Part shown: piece after piece, positions 51,347-59,082 of the stretch | How positions within the stretch are numbered: the first letter of the stretch is position 1 | How the letters are laid out: each line of letters opens with the position of its first letter | NCBI GenBank assembly: GCA_900545585.1 | Contig: UQZR01000003.1 | Span: forward strand, 83,093-147,092 | Origin: an uncultured Eubacteriales bacterium | GTDB taxonomy: Bacteria > Bacillota > Clostridia > Oscillospirales > Oscillospiraceae | Length of the DNA: 64,000 nucleotides | Direction of reading: 5' to 3' | Made by a program: the position numbers and the translations under genes | Notes under the pieces: generated by a model | The model's input: the letters and a program-made list of their open reading frames with translations, nothing else | Told to the model about the DNA's origin: nothing | Database searches by the model: none

Positions 51347-52079
51347 ATGGGAGATCATCCAGGGAGACGCCCTGAAGGTGCTGGAGGGCTTTGCCCCCGG
51401 CACCTTCGATGCCGTCATCACCGACCCGCCTTACGCCTCCGGGGGACGCACTCAGGCGGAGAAAAACAAGTCCACTACATCCAAGTATTCCAGCATGGGA
51501 GAGAATGCGCCCCCTCCTTTCGAGGGGGATGCCAAGGACCAGCGTTCCTGGACCCGCTGGGCGGCAGAGTGGCTGTATGAGGCTCGGAAGCTGTGTAAGC
51601 CCGGAGCACCGGTGTGTATGTTCATCGACTGGAGGCAGCTCCCCGCTGCCACCGACGCCCTCCAGTGGGCTGGATGGATCTGGCGGGGCACCGCTGTTTG
51701 GGATAAGGGCAACAGCCGCCCCCAGAAGGGGCGCTTCCGTCAGCAGGCGGAGTACATCGTTTGGGGCTCCAACGGGGATATGCCCCTGAGCCGCCCGGTG
51801 CCCTGTCTGCCCGGTGTGTTCAAGTACGGCAATCCACAAAATCGTATCCACCTGACCGAGAAGCCCCTTCAGCTCATGCGGGATGTGGTGAAGATCGTGG
51901 AGCCGGGTGGCCACATCCTGGACCCCTTTGCCGGCAGCGGCACCACGGTATTGGCTGCTGTGCTGGAGGGCTACACTGCCACTGGCATTGAAGTTACTGA
52001 CGAGTACGCCCGGCGCGCCAGGGAGCGGATCGCAAAGGAAGTGGGTGTCTACGAGGACTTGAGTGGAGTGGCATCTTAA
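51336..52079 (+). CDS. DNA methyltransferase (N6-adenine or N4-cytosine type)
   Basis: A 247-residue SAM-dependent DNA methyltransferase of the D12/N4-N6 class. The catalytic DPPYASGG is near residues 30-37 and the SAM-binding LDPFAGSGTTVLAAVLEGYTATGIEV is near the C-terminus, giving the beta-class order (catalytic motif first). No restriction partner lies nearby, so it is an orphan enzyme, possibly protecting the element from host restriction. It is in one operon with metK and the PP-loop gene. The target sequence is unknown. Confidence 0.9.
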   Translation: MSDKWEIIQGDALKVLEGFAPGTFDAVITDPPYASGGRTQAEKNKSTTSKYSSMGENAPPPFEGDAKDQRSWTRWAAEWLYEARKLCKPGAPVCMFIDWRQLPAATDALQWAGWIWRGTAVWDKGNSRPQKGRFRQQAEYIVWGSNGDMPLSRPVPCLPGVFKYGNPQNRIHLTEKPLQLMRDVVKIVEPGGHILDPFAGSGTTVLAAVLEGYTATGIEVTDEYARRARERIAKEVGVYEDLSGVAS

Positions 52080-52462
52080 TGGAAAAGCAAACTTCGGCCA
52101 AATTTTTCCGAAAACCAACTCATGTGTTAGGTTTGATGGATAGTACCGCTATCATCCGCCCTACACCCTTTCGAATCATCAGAGAGATCATCCTTACAGA
52201 TGCCCAATACCACCGTTTCCAGTCTGATCTGCTGGCAGAGCGGCCATACATCGCGGCTAGGACCAAGCTTACCGGCTATGACCGGGAAACTGGAGGATTC
52301 TGCTGTCTGCTAGTCACCAGCCGCAATCGGAAGGATGGCATCCTTGTGGATGGTGAGGGTTATCACTATGCCAGATACGCGGCTTATGTCCCAAACAAGC
52401 AGGCACTGGATCTGCGCGGTGTGGTCCGGGATAATTTGGACTTAAAATCAAAAGAACGATGA
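52079..52462 (+). CDS. hypothetical element protein (DUF6329-like?)
   Basis: A 127-residue protein with IIRPTPFRIIREIILTDAQYHRFQSDLLAERPYIAARTKLTGYDRETGGFCCLLVTSRNRKDGILVDGEGYHYARYAAYVP. It resembles small proteins of CTn-type elements that I associate tentatively with DUF6329. No catalytic residues are evident. Its ATG overlaps the methyltransferase stop by one base, so it belongs to the same operon. Confidence 0.6.
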   Translation: MEKQTSAKFFRKPTHVLGLMDSTAIIRPTPFRIIREIILTDAQYHRFQSDLLAERPYIAARTKLTGYDRETGGFCCLLVTSRNRKDGILVDGEGYHYARYAAYVPNKQALDLRGVVRDNLDLKSKER

Positions 52463-52534
52463 TTTCAAGAGTGGGTACAGCAAGGCATTTTGTGTATATA
52501 CCCTGCCGTTTATTTTCACGGACGGCCAGGGGCA

Positions 52535-52609
52535 GGGTGTCATGTATTGACACCCTGCTTCAGTTTTTTGCGCAGTTTCATCAAATAAGGGTGTCAATAC
52601 ATGACACCC
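52535..52609. repeat. inverted pair of 22-bp sequences, each itself a dyad
   Basis: GGGTGTCATGTATTGACACC plus CT at 52535-52556 recurs exactly inverted at 52588-52609. Each copy is a near-palindrome of TGTCA half-sites around TGTAT, giving four half-sites over 75 bp. It looks like a protein-binding array or a folded single-stranded structure upstream of the mobilisation genes. Confidence 0.7.
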
Positions 52610-52625
52610 AAAGGAAGGAGGATAC

Positions 52626-52742
52626 ATGAGGACCAAGGAGAACAATCTGCAGCAGGAACAGTGTGGGAGTTTTTCTTTTGAGATGCGGCCCCACTGGGGC
52701 CGGGGCCTATGCTGCCCGCAGGCGGCGACGGCGCAAGCATAG
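52626..52742 (+). CDS. possible 38-residue small protein
   Basis: An open frame behind a very good site (AAAGGAAGGAGG, five bases upstream of ATG). The peptide begins MRTKENNLQQEQCGSFSFE and becomes Arg/Cys/Trp-rich. The second half runs through the candidate oriT palindromes, so either the peptide is incidental or the transfer region is translated. Confidence 0.35.
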   Translation: MRTKENNLQQEQCGSFSFEMRPHWGRGLCCPQAATAQA

Positions 52743-52812
52743 CGCAAATGTACATTTTGCGCGCTTGCAGGGGATAAACCCCTGACCCCCATGCCGCCTA
52801 CGGGCGGATATT
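52720..52812. other. candidate origin of transfer (oriT) region
   Basis: Nested inverted repeats: GCGCAAAtGTACATTTTGCGC-like dyad at 52742-52762 flanked by CAAGC/GCTTGC, then GGGGATAAACCCC at 52769-52781 and GGCGG/CCGCC-type arms around 52793-52807. It lies directly upstream of the toxin-antitoxin and mobC-relaxase genes, where Tn1549-type elements carry oriT. The call is inferred from position and structure. Confidence 0.45.
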
Positions 52813-52837
52813 CGGAGTGCGGAAGGAGAAAACAAGA

Positions 52838-52866
52838 TTGACAACCCCTATTTAATAGGGTATAAT
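52838..52866 (+). promoter_or_regulatory. consensus promoter of the higBA operon with embedded operator
   Basis: TTGACA and TATAAT, both exact consensus, are separated by 17 bases. The spacer contains a 15-base dyad (CCCTATTTAATAGGG, 52846-52860), well placed for autorepression by the antitoxin. Confidence 0.85.
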
Positions 52867-52888
52867 TTGAATCGAAGGAGGGAAAAAT

Positions 52889-53233
52889 GTGACAAGACTT
52901 TTTGTGGAGCTACCCTCCTTTCGAAATGACTGGAGGGCGCTCGGACTGGCGGATGGTGACTTACGTCGTCTACAGGAGGAACTGTTGACTGACCCGCAGG
53001 CCGGACGTGTCATGCAGGGGACTGGCGGCATCCGAAAGATCCGCTTTGCTTATGAGGGCCGCGGCAAAAGCGGCAGCATCCGGGTCATTTATATCGACTT
53101 CCCTGCTTATGGGAAATTGTATCTGTTGACTGCATATGCTAAGAATGAGGCGGAGAACCTGACCAAAGCAGAACGTAATGAATTGAAAAAATTAGTGGAG
53201 ATCCTGGAACAGGAACTGCGTATGAAGGAATAG
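52889..53233 (+). CDS. RelE/HigB-type toxin
   Basis: A 114-residue type II toxin of the RelE/ParE superfamily (HigB2-like). These are ribosome-dependent mRNA interferases. The pattern TRLFVELPSFRNDWRALGLADGDLRRLQEELLTDPQAGRVMQGTGGIRKIRFAYEGRGKSGSIRVIYIDF is characteristic, followed by YLLTAYAKNEAENLTKAERNELKKLVE. The start is GTG at 52889 after GAAGGAGGG. The toxin gene precedes the antitoxin, as in higBA loci. It probably stabilises the element. Confidence 0.88.
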   Translation: MTRLFVELPSFRNDWRALGLADGDLRRLQEELLTDPQAGRVMQGTGGIRKIRFAYEGRGKSGSIRVIYIDFPAYGKLYLLTAYAKNEAENLTKAERNELKKLVEILEQELRMKE

Positions 53234-53244
53234 GAGGTGCTGGT

Positions 53245-53556
53245 ATGGGAATGTTCGATAAGATCAAGACTGGTCTGGAAGAGGCTGTGGCCTATGAGCG
53301 GGGGACGCTACGAGCAAAGACGACCAAGCTGTCTGTCCTGCCTGTGGACCATTACGAAGCTGATGAGATCCGGGAGATTCGGAAAAGCACGGGATTTACT
53401 CAGGCTGTTTTTGCACAGTATATGGGTGTCAGTGTAAAAACGGTAGAGGCATGGGAAGCTGGAAGAAACCACCCGGAAGGGACTGCCTGCCGCCTCCTGG
53501 CCCTGACTCAAAAAGACCCTGCCTTCCCCATCAAAACGGGGATCGTAGCTCGGTGA
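53245..53556 (+). CDS. HigA-type antitoxin (XRE family)
   Basis: A 103-residue antitoxin with a C-terminal XRE helix-turn-helix (EIREIRKSTGFTQAVFAQYMGVSVKTVEAWEAGRNHPEGTACRLLAL). The N-terminal region (MFDKIKTGLEEAVAYERGTLRAKTTKL) probably wraps the toxin. It probably binds the dyad between the promoter boxes and represses the operon. It starts 11 bases after the toxin stop with TAGGAGG, and a terminator follows. Confidence 0.88.
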   Translation: MGMFDKIKTGLEEAVAYERGTLRAKTTKLSVLPVDHYEADEIREIRKSTGFTQAVFAQYMGVSVKTVEAWEAGRNHPEGTACRLLALTQKDPAFPIKTGIVAR

Positions 53557-53573
53557 TAGGATAAGAAGATCGT

Positions 53574-53602
53574 AAAAGCCGCTGCTGGTGCAGCGGCTTT
53601 TT
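53574..53602 (+). terminator. terminator of the higBA operon
   Basis: A 12-bp stem (AAAAGCCGCTGC) with a TGGT loop and a T5 run. Confidence 0.88.
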
Positions 53603-53630
53603 GCATACCAAAGGAAAGGAGCGTGAAGTC

Positions 53631-53942
53631 ATTTCGGAACAGAGACACCATTTCCACATGGAATTGACACCGCAGCAATATGAACTGCTGTGTCAGCAGT
53701 CCAAACAGTGTGGCCTGAGCAAGCGGGTCTTTCTGGTGCGGCTCATCGAGGGCAAGCCAGTCAAGGCCCGCCCATCCCAGGAAATCAAAGCTCTGCGCAC
53801 GGAGATCCACCACATTGGAAATAACATCAACCAGATCGCCCGCAGCGTCAACGCCGGAATCGCCAAGGTGGAGGATGCCAAGCGGGGGCTGTACCTGCTG
53901 GACCAGGTATATGAACTTCTCTATGAGGTGGCGAAAAAGTAA
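53631..53942 (+). CDS. MobC-like mobilisation accessory protein
   Basis: About 103 residues, similar to the ribbon-helix-helix relaxosome proteins (MobC) that help the relaxase open oriT. It has HFHMELTPQQYELLCQQSKQCGLSKRVFLVRLIEG, followed by the conserved LRTEIHHIGNNINQIARSVNAG. No ATG or GTG lies where the site AAAGGAG points; the codon there is ATT (53631). Upstream, TTG 53601 has no ribosome site. The next in-frame ATG (53658, at HMELTP) would cut off nine residues. It overlaps the relaxase fragment by one base. Confidence 0.78.
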   Translation: MSEQRHHFHMELTPQQYELLCQQSKQCGLSKRVFLVRLIEGKPVKARPSQEIKALRTEIHHIGNNINQIARSVNAGIAKVEDAKRGLYLLDQVYELLYEVAKK

Positions 53943-54124
53943 TGGCCATCACCAAGATCCTGGCGCGGAAAGGGCGGCTGGATGTGGGTATCCACTATGT
54001 CCTCAATGGGGACAAGACTCAGGAGCAGATCCTTACCGCTCACCTGAACTGCGAACCGGGACGGGAGCTGCGACAGATGCTGGAGACCAAGTCGCAGTAC
54101 GACAAGGAGGACGGCGTCCAGTAG
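53942..54124 (+). pseudogene. relaxase reduced to its first 60 residues
   Basis: It begins exactly like Tn1549-type MobA/relaxases (AITKILARKGRLDVGIHYVLNGDKTQEQ, later MLETKSQYDKEDGVQ) but stops at TAG just before the catalytic histidine region expected after DGVQ. Normal relaxases have more than 400 residues. The 48 bases that follow read in another frame as the tail of a different protein (WAAFATVCLAKAKIER, then TGA), which suggests a large deletion joining the relaxase to a gene just upstream of prgI. The HUH motif is lost, so it cannot nick. Confidence 0.85.
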
Positions 54125-54172
54125 CTGGGCGGCATTTGCAACGGTCTGTCTGGCAAAAGCAAAAATAGAGAG

Positions 54173-54535
54173 GTGAACGACATAGAAGTACGGATCAACA
54201 AAGAAGTCCGGGACTACCAGGAGGGCATCTTCTTCGGCCTGACCCTGCGGCAGTTCCTCTGCGCCTTTGGCGCCGTGGCGGTGGCTTTGGCAGTCTATTT
54301 CTTCCTGGGGCCAGCTCTGGGCGGTTCGGATGTGGGCTGGGCCTGCGTCCTGGCCGCCGCACCCTTTGCCCTGTGCGGCTTTTACCGATACAACAGCATG
54401 ACGTTCGAACAGTTTATTCTGGCGGTCATCCGCTCAGAGCTGCTCTATCCAAAGCGGCTCGTATTCAAATCGGATCACCTGTATACCAAAGCTCTGGAAA
54501 ATGCAACGATAAAGGAGGCGCTCAAACTTGATTAA
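54173..54535 (+). CDS. PrgI family conjugation membrane protein
   Basis: A 117-120-residue PrgI-type protein, a small membrane partner of VirB4 in Gram-positive type IV secretion. The opening (IEVRINKEVRDYQEGIFFGLTLRQFLCAFGAVAVALAVYFFLGPALGG) and the two hydrophobic helices are typical. GTG at 54173 is in frame but abuts the ribosome site. GAGGTGA is spaced for the ATA at 54182, where relatives would have ATG (giving xEVRINKEVRDY). It overlaps virB4 by 8 bases. Confidence 0.85.
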   Translation: MNDIEVRINKEVRDYQEGIFFGLTLRQFLCAFGAVAVALAVYFFLGPALGGSDVGWACVLAAAPFALCGFYRYNSMTFEQFILAVIRSELLYPKRLVFKSDHLYTKALENATIKEALKLD

Positions 54536-56864
54536 GACCCTGCTGAATACGTTAAAGCAGGACAAAGAAACATTCGAGGTGCCAAGATCTGTACAGGACG
54601 CCATCCCCATCCGCCGCCTGTGGCCGGATGGGGTGTTTCAATTCGGCAGCAAATTCTCCAAGACCCTGCGGTTCAGCGACATCAACTACGCCATCGCTTC
54701 AAAAGAGGACAAGACGGCGATGTTCCTGGATTACTCCGAACTGCTCAATGCACTGGATGCCGGGTCTACGACCAAGATCACCATCAACAACAAGCGCGTC
54801 GCACGGGAAAATGTGGAACAGGAGATCCTCATCCCTCGCCGGGACGATCATCTGGACGGATACCGTGCGGAGTACAACACCATGCTTCTGGACAAGGCCA
54901 CCAACGCTGCCAACAGCGTGGTGCAGGAGCGGTATATCACCTTCTCTGTCCACCGCAAGAGCGCGGAGGAGGCCCGGTCTTTTTTTGACCGGACCATGCA
55001 TGATGTGACTGCCCACCTCCATCGTCTGGACTCCCACTGTGAAGAGTTGGATGCCGTGGAACGGCTGCGAGTCCTCCATGACTTCTACCGCCCCGGAGAG
55101 GAGAACGGGTTCCGCATCGACCTCCGGGACTGTATGCGGAAAGGGCATTCCTTCAAGGATGCTGTCTGCCCGGACAGCCTGGAGTTCAAGAAAGACCACT
55201 TCATCATGGGGAACAAGTACGGGCGGGTGCTGTTCCTCAAAGAGTATGCCAGCTACATCAAGGACTCCATGATCAACGAGCTGACTGCACTGGACCGGAA
55301 CCTGATGTTGTCTATTGACATCATCCCAGTCCCTACGGATGAGGCGGTACGGGAGCTGCAAAGCCGCCTGCTGGGTGTGGAGACCAACGTGACCAACTGG
55401 CAGCGGCGGCAGAACAGCAATAACAACTTCTCTGCGGTGGTGCCGTATGATCTGGAGCAGCAGCGGAAAGAGACAAGAGAGATGCTGGACGACCTGACCA
55501 CCAGGGATCAGCGGATGCTGTTTGCAGTGGTGACGCTGGTGCATCTGGCCGATTCCAAGGAGGAACTGGACAGTGATACGGAGACGCTCCGATCCACCGC
55601 CCGCAAGCACCTGTGCCAACTCTCCACCCTCAACTGGCAGCAGGCGGACGGGCTGGTGACCGCTTTGCCTTTGGGACTGCGGCGGATCGACGCCCTGCGC
55701 ACCCTGACTACAGAGGCTCTGGCTGTCCTCATGCCCTTTAAGGCACAGGAGATCCGGCACCAGGGCGGCGTGTACTATGGGCAGAACACCATCAGCAAGA
55801 ATCTCATCCTGGCTAATCGGAAGGAACTGCTCAACGGCAACGGATTTGTCCTGGGCGTCTCCGGCTCTGGCAAGTCCTTTACCGCCAAACGGGAGATGGT
55901 GGGACTGGCCCTTTCCACCGAAGATGACATCATCGTGATCGACCCGGAGTCAGAGTACCGCCCCCTTATGGAAGGGCTGGGCGGCGAGGTCATCAACATT
56001 TCCGCCACCTCCAGCAACCACATCAACGCAATGGACATGGAACAGGGGTATGGCGATGGGGATGATCCCGTTGTCCTAAAGTCCGAATTCATCCTCTCCC
56101 TGTGTGAGCAGCTCATGGGGGCCGGCAAGCTGTCCGCCAAGGAGAAGTCCATCATTGACCGGTGTACGGCTCTGTGCTACCACACCTACATCCAGAACGG
56201 CTGTGAAGGGACTGTCCCCACCCTCCGGGACTTCCATGCAGAACTGCTTCGCCAACCGGAGACGGAGGCAACGGACGTGGCTTTGGCCATCGAATTGTTT
56301 ACCAAGGGCAGCCTGAACACCTTCGCCAAGCCCACCAATGTGGATACCAACTCCCGTATCCTTTGCTACGATATCCGGGATCTGGGCAAGCAGCTTTTGC
56401 CTGTTGGTATGCTGGTGGTTCTAGACAGCGTATTCAACCGCATCGTCCGGAACCGAAAACTGGGAAGGAACACCTGGGTCTATATTGACGAGATCTATTT
56501 GCTGTTCCAGCATGAATACAGCGCCAATTTCTTGTTTACCCTCTGGAAGCGGGTGCGGAAGTATGGCGCCTGCTGCACCGGCCTGACACAGAATGTAGAT
56601 GACCTGCTCCAGTCTCACACCGCCCGTACCATGCTGGCAAACAGTGAGTTCCTGGTCATGCTGAACCAGGCGGCTACTGACCGTGAGGAGCTGGCCAAGC
56701 TGCTGAACATCTCGGACAACCAGCTCTCCTACATCACCAATGTGGATTTTGGCCGGGGACTCATCAAGTGCGGCAGTGCGATCGTCCCCTTTATGGACAA
56801 CTTCCCCAAGAATCATCTCTACAAACTGATGAGCACCAAACCTGCTGACCTGAATGCGGCATGA
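54528..56864 (+). CDS. VirB4-like conjugation ATPase
   Basis: A 778-residue VirB4/TrbE-type ATPase driving the mating-channel secretion system. The N-terminal half is the VirB4 domain (ALDRNLMLSIDIIPVPTDEAVRELQSRLLGVETN). The C-terminal ATPase has Walker A LGVSGSGKSFTAKRE, Walker B-like TWVYIDEIYLLF, and the GLTQNVDDLLQS and LANSEFLVMLNQA motifs. It is full length and looks functional although its VirD4 and VirB6 partners are missing. The start is TTG at 54528 after AAAGGAGG. Confidence 0.93.
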   Translation: MIKTLLNTLKQDKETFEVPRSVQDAIPIRRLWPDGVFQFGSKFSKTLRFSDINYAIASKEDKTAMFLDYSELLNALDAGSTTKITINNKRVARENVEQEILIPRRDDHLDGYRAEYNTMLLDKATNAANSVVQERYITFSVHRKSAEEARSFFDRTMHDVTAHLHRLDSHCEELDAVERLRVLHDFYRPGEENGFRIDLRDCMRKGHSFKDAVCPDSLEFKKDHFIMGNKYGRVLFLKEYASYIKDSMINELTALDRNLMLSIDIIPVPTDEAVRELQSRLLGVETNVTNWQRRQNSNNNFSAVVPYDLEQQRKETREMLDDLTTRDQRMLFAVVTLVHLADSKEELDSDTETLRSTARKHLCQLSTLNWQQADGLVTALPLGLRRIDALRTLTTEALAVLMPFKAQEIRHQGGVYYGQNTISKNLILANRKELLNGNGFVLGVSGSGKSFTAKREMVGLALSTEDDIIVIDPESEYRPLMEGLGGEVINISATSSNHINAMDMEQGYGDGDDPVVLKSEFILSLCEQLMGAGKLSAKEKSIIDRCTALCYHTYIQNGCEGTVPTLRDFHAELLRQPETEATDVALAIELFTKGSLNTFAKPTNVDTNSRILCYDIRDLGKQLLPVGMLVVLDSVFNRIVRNRKLGRNTWVYIDEIYLLFQHEYSANFLFTLWKRVRKYGACCTGLTQNVDDLLQSHTARTMLANSEFLVMLNQAATDREELAKLLNISDNQLSYITNVDFGRGLIKCGSAIVPFMDNFPKNHLYKLMSTKPADLNAA

Positions 56865-56885
56865 CCGCCGGGGAGGTGATAAGGC

Positions 56886-58967
56886 ATCGGAACGATCAAG
56901 GAGAAGCCAACGGCTACAAAGGCCGTGGCAGAGAAGGTCAGATCTGCCCCCAAGGAATTGGCACGCCGGGGACTGGAGAGCGGCGTGGAACGTTTGCGGG
57001 GCCAGCTGAGGGACACAGCCCAGTATGGTCAGCGGGATGAGTTTGGCGGCGACACACTGGAGGATACTGCAATGGGTGGTTTCCGCCGTGGGACCCGAGG
57101 TGTGGAGCGTCTGCTGAAAGGCAGGAAACAGGGACAGAAAAAAGAGAAGTTCCCAGCACAAAATAACTCCGGCACCCCGTCAGATGCCCCCTCTACTGGG
57201 GAAAAGCGGGGGACCGGATCGCTGCGGATCAAGACCCGTGAGGCTGTTTTGGAACAGGCAACGGCGGAGCGTGGTTCTGGAATTGTCCGCCCAAGGCCCG
57301 GCCCAGAGAAGGTCAGGACTGGAGCAGGATCGTTGGGATCAGAGAGGCCCGTGGAACCATGCGCCCGTCCTGCCCCGAATGCCACGCTCACACCCCAGGA
57401 GAGGGGCAGACAAGCGGCGAAGGAACAGGCCCGGCAACGCGCTGAAAAGAATAGCAGACAGCCCCAGGGTACCGCACATACCGCTGCCAAGACTGCCCCG
57501 CAGGATAGTCGATCCATGCCCTCAGAGTGTCATTCAGGTGAACAACACGCCGCCAAACAAGGGGGACGTCGCCCAACCGTAGCTTCCCCTGAAGCGCCCC
57601 GATGTACAGGCCGTGGAATGAACAGAGAGGGTGCGGCGCCGCCGTCTGTGAGAAAGCCGGTCCCGTCTGCCAAGCAGATAAAGACTGCCCAGAGGTCATT
57701 GGCCTCTGGGCAGCTGCCTCCGGGCCCTGCGCAGGTCAAAGCCCAGGCTGCGGCAAAGATTTCCGCCATACGGTCTGCCCGTGCTGCTGGTCACACATCC
57801 AAGGTGGCTGTCACATGGAAAGCGCGAACACGGGCAGCAGCCAGGGCAGTACAGTCCGTAGTCAGGGCGGCCCGCGGCGTTGTGGCTGCCATTGCAGCCG
57901 GAGGGAGCATTGTCCTTTCTATCGTGGTCGTACTCTGTCTGGTAGGTGTGCTGCTTGCCTCGCCACTTGGCATCCTATTCGCGGGTGGCGGCAGCGGTCC
58001 GGGTTCTGTTTCTCCATCGGAGGCAGTGGCTCAGATCAATGGCGAATTGGCGGAACGTCTGGAGCAAATGCAGGTGGATGCTGATTGTGACCGGCTGGAG
58101 GTCATGGGTGCGCCGCCGCCCTGGCCGGAGGTACTGGCAGTGTTTGCAGTCAGGCAGTCAGGATCGGCAGAAAGCGGCAGTCCTGCTGTGCTGGACGCAG
58201 CCCAGGTCGAAGCCCTGCGGACAGTATTCTGGGACATGACAAAGCTCACCAGTGAGAAAAAGACAGTAGAGCATCCAGCCAGCGGCAGCGCCGCAGCCTG
58301 GACAGAGGAAGTTCTGTCCGTCACCATTACCCCCAGGACACCGGACGATATGCGGGTGTTCTATCAGTTTACAGCAGAGCAGGACCAGGCGCTGGATGCG
58401 CTGTTGGACAATTCAGAACTGCTGGCATCCTTGGCTGGTGACCTGACCATCAGCAGTCAGGCGGCAAAGGATCTGCTGGCCGCGCTTCCCGCGGACCTGG
58501 CACCGGAGCGGCGGGCTGTGGTCCAGACTGCCTGCCAACTGGTGGGTAAGGTCCGTTATTTCTGGGGTGGCAAAAGCCTGAAGATCGGCTGGGATGACCG
58601 CTGGGGAACGCTCCGCCAGGTGACTGCAGCAGGCAGTTCCACCACAGGTACCTACCGACCCTTCGGGATGGACTGCTCTGGTTTTGCGGATTGGGTATTC
58701 TATAACACCAGCGGTGGGGAGTATGTCATCGGACACGGCGGCGGCGCCCATGCCCAGCACACCTATTGCACCCCTATCTCCTGGGAGGAGGCCCTTCCTG
58801 GGGATCTGGTGTTCTATCCCGGAGACGAACACGTGGGCATCGTAGGCGGTCGGGACGAGGCGGGGGATCTCCTGATCGTCCACTGCGCCAGCAACGCCAA
58901 CAATGTGGTCATCACAGGAAAAAGTGGCTTTACTTCCATCGGCAGACCTGTCTATTACAGAGAATGA
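56886..58967 (+). CDS. NlpC/P60 cell-wall hydrolase of the conjugation system (CD1108-like)
   Basis: About 690 residues. The N-terminal ~330 residues are basic, Ala/Pro/Gln-rich and cytoplasmic. One membrane helix (GVVAAIAAGGSIVLSIVVVLCLVGVLLASPLGILF) follows. The extracellular C-terminus is an NlpC/P60 peptidase with the Cys in MDCSGFADWVFYN and histidines in GDEHVGIVGG and IVHCASNANN. It opens the wall for the mating channel. The ribosome site GGGGAGGTGA (56869-56878) points to ATC at 56886, an in-frame TAA lies just before it, and the first standard start is GTG 56925, so the N-terminus is uncertain. Confidence 0.87.
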   Translation: MGTIKEKPTATKAVAEKVRSAPKELARRGLESGVERLRGQLRDTAQYGQRDEFGGDTLEDTAMGGFRRGTRGVERLLKGRKQGQKKEKFPAQNNSGTPSDAPSTGEKRGTGSLRIKTREAVLEQATAERGSGIVRPRPGPEKVRTGAGSLGSERPVEPCARPAPNATLTPQERGRQAAKEQARQRAEKNSRQPQGTAHTAAKTAPQDSRSMPSECHSGEQHAAKQGGRRPTVASPEAPRCTGRGMNREGAAPPSVRKPVPSAKQIKTAQRSLASGQLPPGPAQVKAQAAAKISAIRSARAAGHTSKVAVTWKARTRAAARAVQSVVRAARGVVAAIAAGGSIVLSIVVVLCLVGVLLASPLGILFAGGGSGPGSVSPSEAVAQINGELAERLEQMQVDADCDRLEVMGAPPPWPEVLAVFAVRQSGSAESGSPAVLDAAQVEALRTVFWDMTKLTSEKKTVEHPASGSAAAWTEEVLSVTITPRTPDDMRVFYQFTAEQDQALDALLDNSELLASLAGDLTISSQAAKDLLAALPADLAPERRAVVQTACQLVGKVRYFWGGKSLKIGWDDRWGTLRQVTAAGSSTTGTYRPFGMDCSGFADWVFYNTSGGEYVIGHGGGAHAQHTYCTPISWEEALPGDLVFYPGDEHVGIVGGRDEAGDLLIVHCASNANNVVITGKSGFTSIGRPVYYRE

Positions 58968-59082
58968 ACATGGGGCGCGGGCAAAAGACCCGCGCCCCGC
59001 TGTTTTCCGGAGCCGCGGGGCGGAAGGCTTCCGTCATGGGGTTCTGGGAAAAGGGGAATAGAAATGCAGAGGAGGATTCCAA

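Noticed and set aside
56925..58967. GTG 56925 as the sole start of the NlpC/P60 protein
   Set aside because: It has no ribosome site and would remove the conserved-looking N-terminus GTIKEKPTATKA; the site at 56869-56878 fits 56886 instead, although a near-cognate start is needed.
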